Positions 1 to 6,100 of a DNA stretch of 11,576 bases are shown piece after piece. A program made the position numbers and the translations under genes. Every line of letters begins with the position of its first letter. Within the stretch, counting starts at the first letter, position 1. Under the pieces are notes generated by a model. That model saw only the letters and a list, made by a program, of their open reading frames with translations, searched no databases and was not told the origin of the DNA. This DNA comes from an uncultured Ancrocorticia sp. (GTDB taxonomy: Bacteria > Actinomycetota > Actinomycetes > Actinomycetales > Actinomycetaceae): NCBI GenBank assembly GCA_905373325.1, contig CAJPTB010000024.1:1-11576 (forward strand), in the 5' to 3' direction.

Positions 1-1
1 G

Positions 2-1294
2 ATCCCCGGCGTCGCGGTGACTGTCACGTGGGCTGGGCCCGACGGCAAGTTTGGGACCGATGACGACCGTCCGCATTCCGTGACGACGGACGCCAACGGC
101 GAATACAGAGTGGACAGGCTCTTCCCCGGCGAGTACTCGGTTGCCCTCGGCGACGTCGCCGGGCCCTCTGCCGCCGTCGGCGACGGCGCAGCTGTGAGCC
201 TTCAAACCTTCGAGCCGGAGCGCGGCGCGCTCACCGGAGACAAAACCATCGACGTTTCCTCGGGAGGGGCGTTCGCACTGAAGTCGCGGCTGACCCTAGC
301 GCCCGGCGAAATGGAGAATCTGAGGCACAACTTCGGCTTCGCCGTCCCCATCGACCTCAGCCTGACAAAAAAGGCCGTGGGCGAGTCCGCGCGCAAATCG
401 GGCGACGAAGTCGTCTACAGGCTCGAGGCGGCCAACCGCGGACCCGGAACCGCTACCGGCGTGAAGGTGGAAGACCGCCTTCCCAAGGGTCTGACCTTCG
501 TATCCGCAGACCGCCCCTATGACTCTGCCACGGGCCTGTGGGACGTCGGAACCCTGGCGCCCGGGAAGTCCGCCGAGATTTCCATTGTCGCGCGGGCCAC
601 GGGAGAGGGCGACCTCGTCAACAGCGCGGAGATCGCAGCCGCCGATCAGAAGGACGTCGATTCGACTCCCGGCAACGGCGTCGCCTCCGAGGACGACGCC
701 GCCTCCGCAACGGTGACCGTGAAGCCCGCCTCCAAGCCGACGCCTTCGCCGAGCCCTTCGCCAAGCGCCGAGCCGACGTCGCCGGAGCCCACGAGCCCGA
801 CGGCTGCTCCGACGAGTTCGCCGACTCCCTCGACGTCGAGTCCCGCCACGCCGTCTCCCACGACGTCGAGCCCGACGCCAAGCGCCTCGAGCTCCTCGAC
901 GGGCCCTGTCTCGCCCAGCCCTGCCTCGCCCAGCGCAGTCTCGCCCAGTGCAGCCTCGCCCAGCGCAGTCTCGCCCGGTCCGACGGCCTCTGATCAGACG
1001 AACGGCCCTGCGCCCTCCGCCGATTCGGCGGACCCACGGCGTGACGGCTCGAACCGTGACGGCGCAAACCACGGAGGCTCTAACCGCGGAGGATCGAACC
1101 GCGACGGGATGAACCGCGGGGGCGAGGCCCCCGGCGACGGAAGGGACGGCGCGGAGGCGCCCTTGACGGCGACGCCGCGCAAGGCTCCGCTGGCCAGGGC
1201 AGGCGCCAGCGTGGGCCACCAGGTGGCCGCAGCCGCCATACTCACCGTGATCGGCGTGCTGATCGTGGTTGCCAGGCGTCGGAAGGGGCGCTGA
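2..1294 (+). CDS. C-terminal part of a wall-anchored surface protein (SdrD B-like + DUF11 domains)
   Basis: The reading frame is open to the left edge, so the N-terminus and signal peptide lie outside the window. Numbering from the codon at 17, residues 1 to about 110 look like the end of an SdrD B-like (Cna_B-type) domain, with the Gly-rich FGTDDD calcium-loop-like motif and the TTDANGEY...PGEYSV pattern. Residues about 113-221 form a DUF11 domain (DLSLTKK start, DSTPGNG end). Residues about 236-330 are a Pro/Ser/Thr stalk with 5-residue repeats, followed by five [DG]G-x-N-[RH] repeats. Residues 402-419 are a hydrophobic helix, and the protein ends in RRRKGR. This order is typical of Gram-positive sortase substrates that act as adhesins or stalk proteins. 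A sorting-signal-like LARAG lies at residues 392-396, but the usual Thr is Ala, so covalent anchoring is uncertain. The domain assignment is firm; the exact role is not known. Confidence 0.85.
   Translation: MPGVAVTVTWAGPDGKFGTDDDRPHSVTTDANGEYRVDRLFPGEYSVALGDVAGPSAAVGDGAAVSLQTFEPERGALTGDKTIDVSSGGAFALKSRLTLAPGEMENLRHNFGFAVPIDLSLTKKAVGESARKSGDEVVYRLEAANRGPGTATGVKVEDRLPKGLTFVSADRPYDSATGLWDVGTLAPGKSAEISIVARATGEGDLVNSAEIAAADQKDVDSTPGNGVASEDDAASATVTVKPASKPTPSPSPSPSAEPTSPEPTSPTAAPTSSPTPSTSSPATPSPTTSSPTPSASSSSTGPVSPSPASPSAVSPSAASPSAVSPGPTASDQTNGPAPSADSADPRRDGSNRDGANHGGSNRGGSNRDGMNRGGEAPGDGRDGAEAPLTATPRKAPLARAGASVGHQVAAAAILTVIGVLIVVARRRKGR
908..982 (+). repeat. Five tandem 15-nt coding repeats in the stalk
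   Basis: Units begin at 908, 923, 938, 953 and 968. Each is in frame and encodes five residues of the VSPSA/ASPSA type. The second and fourth units are identical over 15 nt, and GTC- and GCC-starting units alternate, giving a 30-nt higher-order period. The array lies in the Ser/Pro stalk and probably varies in copy number by slippage. Confidence 0.85.
1043..1117 (+). repeat. Five tandem 15-nt coding repeats, [DG]G-x-N-[RH]
   Basis: Units begin at 1043, 1058, 1073, 1088 and 1103. They encode DGSNR, DGANH, GGSNR, GGSNR and DGMNR. The protein pattern is better conserved than the third codon positions, which suggests an older repeat than the 908-982 array. It sits just before the anchor region of the surface protein. 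Confidence 0.8.
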
Positions 1295-1319
1295 CTCGCC
1301 TTCTGCTCCGCGGACGGAT

Positions 1320-1353
1320 CGGCACGGCGAGGGGAGTGCTTCTCGTCGTGCCG
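1320..1353 (+). terminator. Strong hairpin after the surface protein gene
   Basis: A 12-bp stem (1320-1331 with 1342-1353, one G-T wobble) closes a 10-nt loop, starting 26 nt after the stop codon. There is no T-tract, which is common for terminators in GC-rich actinobacteria. It probably separates the surface-protein transcript from the metal-transport operon. Confidence 0.6.
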
Positions 1354-1474
1354 GCTGTCGCGGCTCCTCGATCGCGCGAGATCGCTCCTGACGCGGGGCT
1401 CGAGGGCGTTTCGTTCGGGCCCTCCGTTTGCGGAGCGCCTGGGCCGCCGTCCTTTTCAGCCTCTTGCAACTAAT

Positions 1475-1491
1475 TTGAGATCGATTCTCAA
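1475..1491. promoter_or_regulatory. Palindrome upstream of the metal transporter operon (candidate operator)
   Basis: TTGAGA and TCTCAA flank a 5-nt centre, giving a perfect 6-bp inverted repeat in an AT-rich patch 42 nt before the mntA start. The overall 7-1-7 layout recalls Fur/Zur-family boxes, but the bases do not match a consensus I can quote. It may also form part of the promoter. The regulator is unknown. Confidence 0.4.
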
Positions 1492-1512
1492 TAGGACCTG
1501 TGGCCCACTAGT

Positions 1513-1528
1513 TTTCGGTCTACCGAAA
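1513..1528. promoter_or_regulatory. Perfect 7-2-7 palindrome abutting the mntA start (candidate metalloregulator operator)
   Basis: TTTCGGT-CT-ACCGAAA is perfectly symmetrical and ends 4 nt before the ATG at 1533. The half-site form (TTTxGGT/ACCxAAA) resembles operators of DtxR-family metal regulators such as MntR or IdeR; that link is inference. It covers a possible -10 element (TACCGA, 1521-1526) placed 6 nt before the ATG, so a bound repressor would block transcription of a leaderless message. Confidence 0.5.
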
Positions 1529-1532
1529 TATC

Positions 1533-2474
1533 ATGAGATTCATGACGAAGTATTGTGGGTTCAGAAAACCCGCCCATCGACTTGCGGGCATAGCCGCGGT
1601 TTTGGCTGCGGCGCTCGCTTTGGCCGCGTGCAGTGCGCGGCCCTCTTCCGACTCCCGCCCTTTGGTGCTCACGACCTTCACCGTCATGAAGGACATGGCC
1701 AAGTCGATCGCCGGCGATCGACTGCGCGTCGAATCCATCACCTCGCCCGGCGAGGAAATACACGATTACCAACCGAGCCCGGAGGACATCAGGCGCGGCG
1801 CCGACGCCGACCTCGTCATCCAAAACGGGCTGGGCCTGGAGCGGTGGTTTGAGAAATTCACCTCGCAATCCGGAGCCGAGACCGTCGTCGCCTCCAAAGG
1901 GGTGGCGCCCATTCCCATAGCCGAAGGCGATCACAAGGGCGAGCCCAACCCCCACGCGTGGATGAGCCCGAAAAACGCAAAGGTCTACGTCGACAACATG
2001 GTCGCTGCCTTTTCCAAGCTCGACCCGTCGCATGCGAAGGAGTTCGAGGCCAACGGAAAGGCATACAAAGCCAAGCTCGACGCGATCGCGAGCGACATGC
2101 AGAAGAAGCTCGCCTCGGTTCCGCAGGAGCAGCGGGCGCTTGTGACGTGCGAGGGGGCCTTCAGCTACCTGACCAGGGACTACGGGCTCGCCGAGCATTA
2201 CCTCTGGGGCGTCAACGCCGAGGGCGCGATGACCCCCAAACGCGTTGCGGCCGTTCAAGACACCGTGAAGAAGAACCGCATTCCCGCAGTTTTCTGTGAA
2301 TCGACGGTCGAAGGCAAGATGGACGCCGTCGTCCAGGCGACCGGCGCCAAATACGGCGGAACGCTCTATGTCGACTCGCTCACGGACGCGAAAGGCCCGG
2401 CGCCCACGTATCTGGACCTCCTCGAGTACGACACGAAGACGATCGCCTCCGGGCTGGCCGGCGGGTCCGCATGA
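1533..2474 (+). CDS. mntA: Manganese/iron-type ABC transporter substrate-binding lipoprotein
   Basis: A cluster A-I metal-binding protein (ZnuA/PsaA/SitA family) of 313 residues, the usual length. A signal peptide ends in the lipobox LAAC with Cys33, so the mature protein should be tethered outside the membrane. The four expected metal ligands are present: His77 (in HDYQPSPED), His141 (in PNPHAW), Glu207 (in CEGAFSY) and Asp281 (in YVDSL). The His-His-Glu-Asp set, without the His-rich loop of zinc binders, matches PsaA/MntC/SitA-type proteins that carry Mn2+ or Fe2+. No Shine-Dalgarno sequence precedes ATG 1533. An internal ATG at 1542 would shorten the signal peptide by three residues. The gene overlaps the ATPase gene by 4 nt (ATGA). 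The symbol follows the binding protein-ATPase-permease order; sitA would suit equally well. Confidence 0.9.
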   Translation: MRFMTKYCGFRKPAHRLAGIAAVLAAALALAACSARPSSDSRPLVLTTFTVMKDMAKSIAGDRLRVESITSPGEEIHDYQPSPEDIRRGADADLVIQNGLGLERWFEKFTSQSGAETVVASKGVAPIPIAEGDHKGEPNPHAWMSPKNAKVYVDNMVAAFSKLDPSHAKEFEANGKAYKAKLDAIASDMQKKLASVPQEQRALVTCEGAFSYLTRDYGLAEHYLWGVNAEGAMTPKRVAAVQDTVKKNRIPAVFCESTVEGKMDAVVQATGAKYGGTLYVDSLTDAKGPAPTYLDLLEYDTKTIASGLAGGSA

Positions 2475-3319
2475 GGCGACGCAGCGAAATCGAACCGCGA
2501 AGGCGAATGGAGGCCGCGCTGTCGGTCGAAGGCCTTCGCGTTTCGTATGGGCCCGTCAAGGCCCTGACGGGCGTGACCTTTTCGCTCTGTCCCGGGCGCG
2601 TGTGCGGCGTCGTCGGAATGAACGGCTCCGGGAAATCGACGCTCATCAAAGCGGTCGTCGGAACGGTTCGCTCCACCGGGGACGTCTCCGTGTACGGAGA
2701 GTCCGCGCGTTCGGCCCGCAAGGACGGCTTGGTCGGCTACGTCCCCCAGAACGAGGGAGTCGACTGGGACTTCCCGCTGAGCGTGGCCGACGTCGTCATG
2801 ATGGGCCGTTACGGGCGAATGAGATGGACGAGGCGCCCTCGCCCCGACGACGTCGAAGCGGTCGACCGGGCCCTCGACATGGTCGGCGTGCCGGAACTGC
2901 GCGATCGGCAAATCGGCGCGCTGTCGGGAGGCCAGCGCAAAAGGGTCTTCATCGCGCGTGCCATCGCCCAGGGCGCGAGGCTGCTGCTCATGGACGAACC
3001 CTTCGCCGGCGTCGACAAGCCGAGCGAGGAGGCGATCGTCTCGCTCGTGCGCAATCTGGCCGCCGGCGGCGCAGCGGTGCTGGTCGCCACGCACGACCTC
3101 GACGGAATGTCCGAGCTGTGCGACGAGGCGCTCCTGCTCCTGCGCGAGGTCGTCTTCCAGGGCGACGTCGAGGACGCCCTGCGCCCGGAGAACCTCGGCC
3201 GAGCCTTCGGCGTGACCGGCGTTCGGGCCCGCGAGCGCGGCGCCGCCCAAGCCGACGGCGCGGCAGATCCGGACGCTTCGGTCGACGCCCCGCACGGAAA
3301 GGAGAAGGGCGATGCCTGA
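2471..3319 (+). CDS. mntB: Metal ABC transporter ATP-binding protein
   Basis: The ATPase of the importer, acting on the cytoplasmic face of the permease. All nucleotide-binding motifs are visible: Walker A GMNGSGKST (49-57), Q-loop Gln93, signature LSGGQ (151-155), Walker B LLLMDEP (171-177) and switch His208. The stretch after the Q-loop (VDWDFPL, then DVVMMGRYG) is typical of the zinc/manganese subfamily. The first ATG (2471) overlaps the mntA stop and would add a charged 12-residue leader. ATG 2507 gives a more typical family start but has only a weak purine stretch before it, so the true start is open. The C-terminal 40 or so residues are Ala/Asp-rich and beyond the conserved domain. It is translationally coupled to the permease gene, which it overlaps by 8 nt. 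Confidence 0.92.
   Translation: MRRRSEIEPRRRMEAALSVEGLRVSYGPVKALTGVTFSLCPGRVCGVVGMNGSGKSTLIKAVVGTVRSTGDVSVYGESARSARKDGLVGYVPQNEGVDWDFPLSVADVVMMGRYGRMRWTRRPRPDDVEAVDRALDMVGVPELRDRQIGALSGGQRKRVFIARAIAQGARLLLMDEPFAGVDKPSEEAIVSLVRNLAAGGAAVLVATHDLDGMSELCDEALLLLREVVFQGDVEDALRPENLGRAFGVTGVRARERGAAQADGAADPDASVDAPHGKEKGDA
3298..3304 (+). promoter_or_regulatory. Ribosome binding site of the permease gene
   Basis: AAAGGAG lies 7 nt before ATG 3312, inside the end of the ATPase gene. It supports this start for the permease and internal re-initiation in the operon. Confidence 0.7.
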
Positions 3320-4166
3320 TCTGTGGGAGACTTTTGGGCGCATGTGGACCTACGAGTTCATGGTCCGCGGAATCGTCGTCACCGCGATAGCCGGAGCCGT
3401 GTGCGCGATCATCAGCTGCTGGATCGTCCTCGTCGGCTGGTCCCTCATGGGCGACGCGCTCTCGCACGCGGTTCTGCCAGGAGTCGTCGTCGCCCACATG
3501 CTCGGGATCCCGTATTCCGTCGGCGCGCTCGCGGCCGCGCTCCTCGTCGTCGGCCTCATCTTCGCCGTGAGGCAAACGTCCCACCTCAAATCGGACGCGA
3601 GCATGGGCATCGTCTTCACGACGCTCTTCGCCATAGGCCTCGTGCTCGTGTCGAAAAATCCCTCGAACATCAATCTTTCCCACGTGCTTTTCGGCGATCT
3701 GCTGGGGATCACGCAGGCGGACATGTGGCAGGTGCTCATCCTGGGGCCGTTGGCGGGGGTCGTCTTGCTTCTCAAACGCAAGGACCTCACCGCCTACGCC
3801 TTCGACCCAGTGCACCTGCAGGCCATCGGCCTCCCGGCGTGGCGCATGGGGGCGCTGCTGCTCGTATGCCTGGCGATGACTGTGGTGACGGCGATGCAGG
3901 CGGTCGGAGCGGTTCTCATCGTGACGCTTTTGATCACGCCCGGGGCGACGGCGCTGCTCATCACCCAGAGATTCTCGAAGATGCTGCTCATCGCCCCGGC
4001 GCTTTCGGTGGCGTCGACGATTGTGGGCGTCTACGTTTCCTACTGGTTCGACACGGCGTCGGGGGCGACTGTCGTGGCGACCGGCGGCTTCCTCTTCTTC
4101 GCGGTGTGGCTCGCCTCGCCGCGCGGGCTGCGGGGATTCCTCAAGAGCAGGCGCGCCGCGGCCTGA
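3312..4166 (+). CDS. mntC: Metal ABC transporter permease (ABC-3 family)
   Basis: A 284-residue integral membrane protein with about eight hydrophobic segments, matching the ABC-3 permease family (ZnuB/PsaC/SitC). Family hallmarks visible are the early WSLMGDALSHAVLPG loop, DLLGIT in the middle and VGAVLIVTLLITPGATA near the last third. The former likely includes the site that couples to the ATPase. It forms the metal channel, probably as a homodimer: there is only one permease gene here, as in psaBCA, and no second one as in sitABCD. A short basic tail (KSRRAAA) ends the protein. It is the last gene of the three-gene operon and is followed after 21 nt by a hairpin. Confidence 0.92.
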   Translation: MPDLWETFGRMWTYEFMVRGIVVTAIAGAVCAIISCWIVLVGWSLMGDALSHAVLPGVVVAHMLGIPYSVGALAAALLVVGLIFAVRQTSHLKSDASMGIVFTTLFAIGLVLVSKNPSNINLSHVLFGDLLGITQADMWQVLILGPLAGVVLLLKRKDLTAYAFDPVHLQAIGLPAWRMGALLLVCLAMTVVTAMQAVGAVLIVTLLITPGATALLITQRFSKMLLIAPALSVASTIVGVYVSYWFDTASGATVVATGGFLFFAVWLASPRGLRGFLKSRRAAA

Positions 4167-4187
4167 GCTTTTGCGAACGCGGGTGCG

Positions 4188-4209
4188 GACGGCTGTCGAC
4201 GGAGCCGTC
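4188..4209 (+). terminator. Hairpin ending the metal transporter operon
   Basis: A perfect 7-bp stem (GACGGCT with AGCCGTC) closes an 8-nt loop, starting 21 nt after the permease stop. It has no T-tract. The position after the last gene of an operon supports a terminator. Confidence 0.5.
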
Positions 4210-4322
4210 GGCCAGAGTGTCGGAAACACGGGTCGAAAAGCCTTGGCTGAAGCGCCCGCAAACCCTTGGTTCCGCCAATGCGCGCGTTACGTGTTTGGTT
4301 TCTGTTTCCCTTTTATTTGGGG

Positions 4323-4328
4323 TACATT
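4323..4328 (+). promoter_or_regulatory. Probable -10 element of a leaderless promoter
   Basis: TACATT ends 6 nt before ATG 4335, so transcription would begin at or next to the A of the start codon. No Shine-Dalgarno sequence precedes this ATG. I see no convincing -35 at 16-18 nt. The sequence just upstream is T-rich, in contrast with the flanks. Confidence 0.45.
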
Positions 4329-4334
4329 GCCTGT

Positions 4335-4715
4335 ATGCATACGCGCGGAACCCGTTCTTTCGTCTCTCCGGCTATGTTTTGCGTCGTGCTCACCGCCGGA
4401 GCGATGGGGATGGGCGGCCTTGCCTCCTGCGGTTCTGAGGATCCGAGCCCCAGCCAGTCGACGACGACCGCCACGGCGCCGTCGGAAGGAGGTACGAGGG
4501 CGCCGTCGGCCTGCTCGACGCGCCCTGGAAGCGGCCTGCCGCGCTGCGCGCCGAGCCCCGTGCCAATGCCCTCGATCTCCTCGCCTTCCCGTATATCCGT
4601 TCCGACGCCGTCGATATCCCTGCCGACGCCCAACTGGTCGACGTTCACTCGCGACAATCCGGATCCGAATCATCCGAAGATTCCCGAGGACCCCTCGCCG
4701 CGCGTCACACGCTGA
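4335..4715 (+). CDS. Small Pro/Ser-rich lipoprotein of unknown function
   Basis: A 126-residue protein with a lipoprotein signal: basic N-terminus, hydrophobic core and lipobox LASC with Cys32. The mature part is low complexity, rich in Ser, Pro and Thr, with repeated P-S-I-S/V-P-T-P motifs, and ends in a more polar stretch around NWSTFTRDNPDP. No catalytic motif is seen. I chose ATG 4335 because of the TACATT element just before it and because it gives a normal-length signal peptide. A TTG at 4266 or ATG at 4278 in the same frame would add an unlikely second hydrophobic segment. It lies alone between the metal operon and the tRNA. The signal peptide is convincing, but the tail could be a spacer to the wall. 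Confidence 0.6.
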   Translation: MHTRGTRSFVSPAMFCVVLTAGAMGMGGLASCGSEDPSPSQSTTTATAPSEGGTRAPSACSTRPGSGLPRCAPSPVPMPSISSPSRISVPTPSISLPTPNWSTFTRDNPDPNHPKIPEDPSPRVTR

Positions 4716-4850
4716 ATCCACGCGATCGGCATTCTAGAGCCTGAAGTGTTCGCCTGAAAAGCTGTTGGAAAACTCAAGCGTTTCCGCCAGCTTGGATTCT
4801 GCATAGACGGGAGCGCTGAAGGCCTCGTGCTTGTGGACGGGACGGTTTGA
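4716..4850 (+). pseudogene. Possible decayed coding remnant in the frame of the upstream lipoprotein
   Basis: After the lipoprotein stop, the same frame reads 13 codons (IHAIGILEPEVFA), a TGA at 4755, then 30 further codons beginning KAVGKLKRFRQLGF and ending GLVLVDGTV before a second TGA at 4848. The composition looks protein-like rather than random, but I do not recognise the family. It may be the end of an unrelated gene broken by stops, close to the tRNA, or simply chance. Confidence 0.25.
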
Positions 4851-4904
4851 TCGGTCGAACCCAGCTGGTGTGCGAGCTTAGCAGCCTTAAAACTCAAGTT
4901 AGCG

Positions 4905-4941
4905 AAAACTCCGCACCGGGATCGCGTCGACCAGTGCGGAG
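4905..4941 (-). terminator. Intrinsic terminator of the tRNA-Arg gene
   Basis: On the minus strand an 8-bp perfect stem (CTCCGCAC with GTGCGGAG, 4941-4934 and 4916-4909) is followed directly by TTTT (4908-4905). It begins 7 nt after the tRNA 3' end. The loop is long at 17 nt. Confidence 0.65.
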
Positions 4942-4947
4942 CCTCGG

Positions 4948-5020
4948 CGCGCTCAAAGGGACTCGAACCCCCAACCTTCTGATCCGTAGTCAGATGCTCT
5001 ATCCATTGAGCTATGAGCGC
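4948..5020 (-). tRNA. tRNA-Arg (anticodon ACG)
   Basis: The full cloverleaf can be folded by hand. The 7-bp acceptor stem is perfect (GCGCTCA with TGAGCGC). The D stem is GCTC/GAGC. The anticodon stem TCTGA/TCAGA holds the loop CTACGGA, with anticodon ACG at 4987-4985. The T arm contains TTCGAGT with two G-T pairs at its base. Length is 73 nt including the discriminator G; CCA is not encoded. ACG, read as ICG, decodes CGU, CGC and CGA arginine codons. Confidence 0.95.
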
Positions 5021-5040
5021 GTGTCTATTAAGACTCATTT

Positions 5041-5069
5041 AGCTTACCTCCCACCTCCCGCAACGGCAA
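5041..5069 (-). promoter_or_regulatory. Promoter of the tRNA-Arg gene
   Basis: On the minus strand TTGCCG (5069-5064) and TAAGCT (5046-5041) are separated by exactly 17 nt, a good vegetative sigma-factor arrangement. Transcription would start near 5034, leaving a leader of about 14 nt before the mature tRNA. Confidence 0.5.
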
Positions 5070-5139
5070 AGTGGCAATGCATGGTTCCAGTCACAATGTG
5101 GTTTCTCTCGCCACCGAGCCAAACGGCCTCCCACGTGCG

Positions 5140-5145
5140 TACAAT
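5140..5145 (+). promoter_or_regulatory. -10 element of a leaderless promoter for the DUF1684 gene
   Basis: TACAAT matches the -10 consensus at five of six positions and ends 6 nt before ATG 5152. The predicted start of transcription is the A of the start codon. There is no ribosome binding site. This choice fixes the translation start at 5152 rather than at ATG 5071. Confidence 0.6.
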
Positions 5146-5151
5146 CAGCTT

Positions 5152-6021
5152 ATGGACCCCGAAGTGGTTGGAACGGACGCCGAAAAGGCGGCGCACGCAG
5201 ATGAGGCGGCGGGCGCGCAGAAGACGGCGGACGCCGAAAAAGCTTGGAATCAATGGCGCAACGAGAGAAACGAGGCCTTGGCCTCCGAACACGGATGGCT
5301 GAGCCTGACCTCTTTGACGTGGATCCCCTCCGTCGATGGGCCCGTGGAGGGTTTTCCCGGCACGTGGCGCGCGGTCGACGGAGAGAGGGTCTATGCGACG
5401 TTCTTCTCCGACGACGACGTCACTCAAAACGGCGCGCCGGTTGAGGGAGAGGTTGTCTTCCGACTCGACGACGGAGGCTCTGAAACCTCCCTGAGGCACG
5501 GAACAAAGGCCGCGGAGGTCGCGAAAAGAGGGGGGCGCTACGCCGTTCGGGTCCGCGATTCCCTTGCCCCCACGCGGCAGAGGTTCAAGGGCGTGCCTGT
5601 GTACGGTTACGATCCGTCGGCTGTGGTGAAGGGGACGTTCGAGCCTTTCGACAAGCCTCGGGACATCCCAATCACCACCGCGAATCCCGCGGTGCCCGGA
5701 GTGGCCCACATCGTCGGAGTCGTCGAGTTCGTCTATGCGGGGGTCTCGGCGAAGCTCGTGGTTCAAGGAGATTCATCGACTTTGACGGCGGTCTTCTACG
5801 ACGGGACGAACGGCGTGGAAACGGCGGATTGGCGATATGTCTCCTTCGACGCCCCGAAGGGGGGCCGTGCGGGTCCCGTGGAAATCGACTTCAATCGGGC
5901 GGCCAACTTCCCCGCGGCGTTCACGCCGTTCGGCACATGCCCCATGCCGCCCGTCGGCAACGGCGTCCAGACGCCGATCAGGGCCGGGGAGAGGCGGCCG
6001 TCCGCCGATCAGCCGACTTGA
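5152..6021 (+). CDS. DUF1684 family protein
   Basis: A 289-residue protein with no signal peptide, probably cytoplasmic. After an Ala/Glu/Lys-rich lead of about 30 residues comes the family's N-terminal motif WNQWRNERNEALASEHGWLS (32-51) and LTSLTWIP. The family's best-known block lies near the end: DFNRAANFPAAFTPFGTCP (246-264), then PP..N...TPIRAGE. DUF1684 proteins are widespread in actinobacteria and bacteroidetes, and their activity is not established. From memory most members have Cys where this one has Ala255 (PPCAFTP), so a conserved residue seems lost; Cys263 in TCP is kept. The gene stands alone with its own leaderless promoter, and converges on the lipoprotein array. Its C-terminus falls inside a 27-nt direct duplication. 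Confidence 0.82.
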   Translation: MDPEVVGTDAEKAAHADEAAGAQKTADAEKAWNQWRNERNEALASEHGWLSLTSLTWIPSVDGPVEGFPGTWRAVDGERVYATFFSDDDVTQNGAPVEGEVVFRLDDGGSETSLRHGTKAAEVAKRGGRYAVRVRDSLAPTRQRFKGVPVYGYDPSAVVKGTFEPFDKPRDIPITTANPAVPGVAHIVGVVEFVYAGVSAKLVVQGDSSTLTAVFYDGTNGVETADWRYVSFDAPKGGRAGPVEIDFNRAANFPAAFTPFGTCPMPPVGNGVQTPIRAGERRPSADQPT

Positions 6022-6057
6022 AGCCGATCAGGCCGTCCGCCGATCAGCCGGCTTGAA
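5996..6057. repeat. 27-nt direct duplication across the DUF1684 stop codon
   Basis: The segment 5996-6022 recurs at 6031-6057 with one mismatch, a 35-nt period. The first copy includes the last codons and TGA of the DUF1684 gene; the second lies downstream and repeats the CTTGA ending. The duplication feeds one arm of the downstream hairpin. Confidence 0.8.
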
Positions 6058-6074
6058 TGAGCCGACCGGCTGAT
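6043..6074. terminator. Hairpin between convergent genes (likely bidirectional terminator)
   Basis: A perfect 9-bp stem (ATCAGCCGG with CCGGCTGAT) closes a 14-nt loop. It lies 21 nt after the DUF1684 stop and 26 nt past the stop of the converging lipoprotein gene, so it could end both transcripts. There is no clear T-tract on either strand. Confidence 0.55.
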
Positions 6075-6100
6075 TCTCAATCCGATGGGTTGTCCGTCGG

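Noticed and set aside
908..1117. Possible CRISPR-like or satellite array
   Set aside because: The 15-nt units are in frame within the surface protein, with no spacers. They are coding repeats.
296..1219. Long Arg-rich minus-strand reading frame
   Set aside because: It is a shadow of the repeated Ser/Pro codons of the surface protein, with no ribosome site or domain.
2296..4438. Long Arg-rich frames overlapping the transporter genes on both strands
   Set aside because: These are out-of-frame translations of GC-rich genes whose real frames carry full family motifs.
4930..5020. tRNA-Arg as the attachment site of an integrated element
   Set aside because: I looked for a second copy of the tRNA 3' end in the window and for an integrase, and found neither.
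4670..5038. Minus-strand 122-residue reading frame
   Set aside because: Its start reads IAQWIEHLTTDQKVGGSSPF, which is the well-known artefact of translating through a tRNA gene. The tRNA-Arg fills that region, and the rest has no support as a gene.
5071..5151. Upstream start for the DUF1684 gene
   Set aside because: The added 27 residues are unlike the family, overlap the tRNA promoter, and lie upstream of a good -10 element placed for start 5152.
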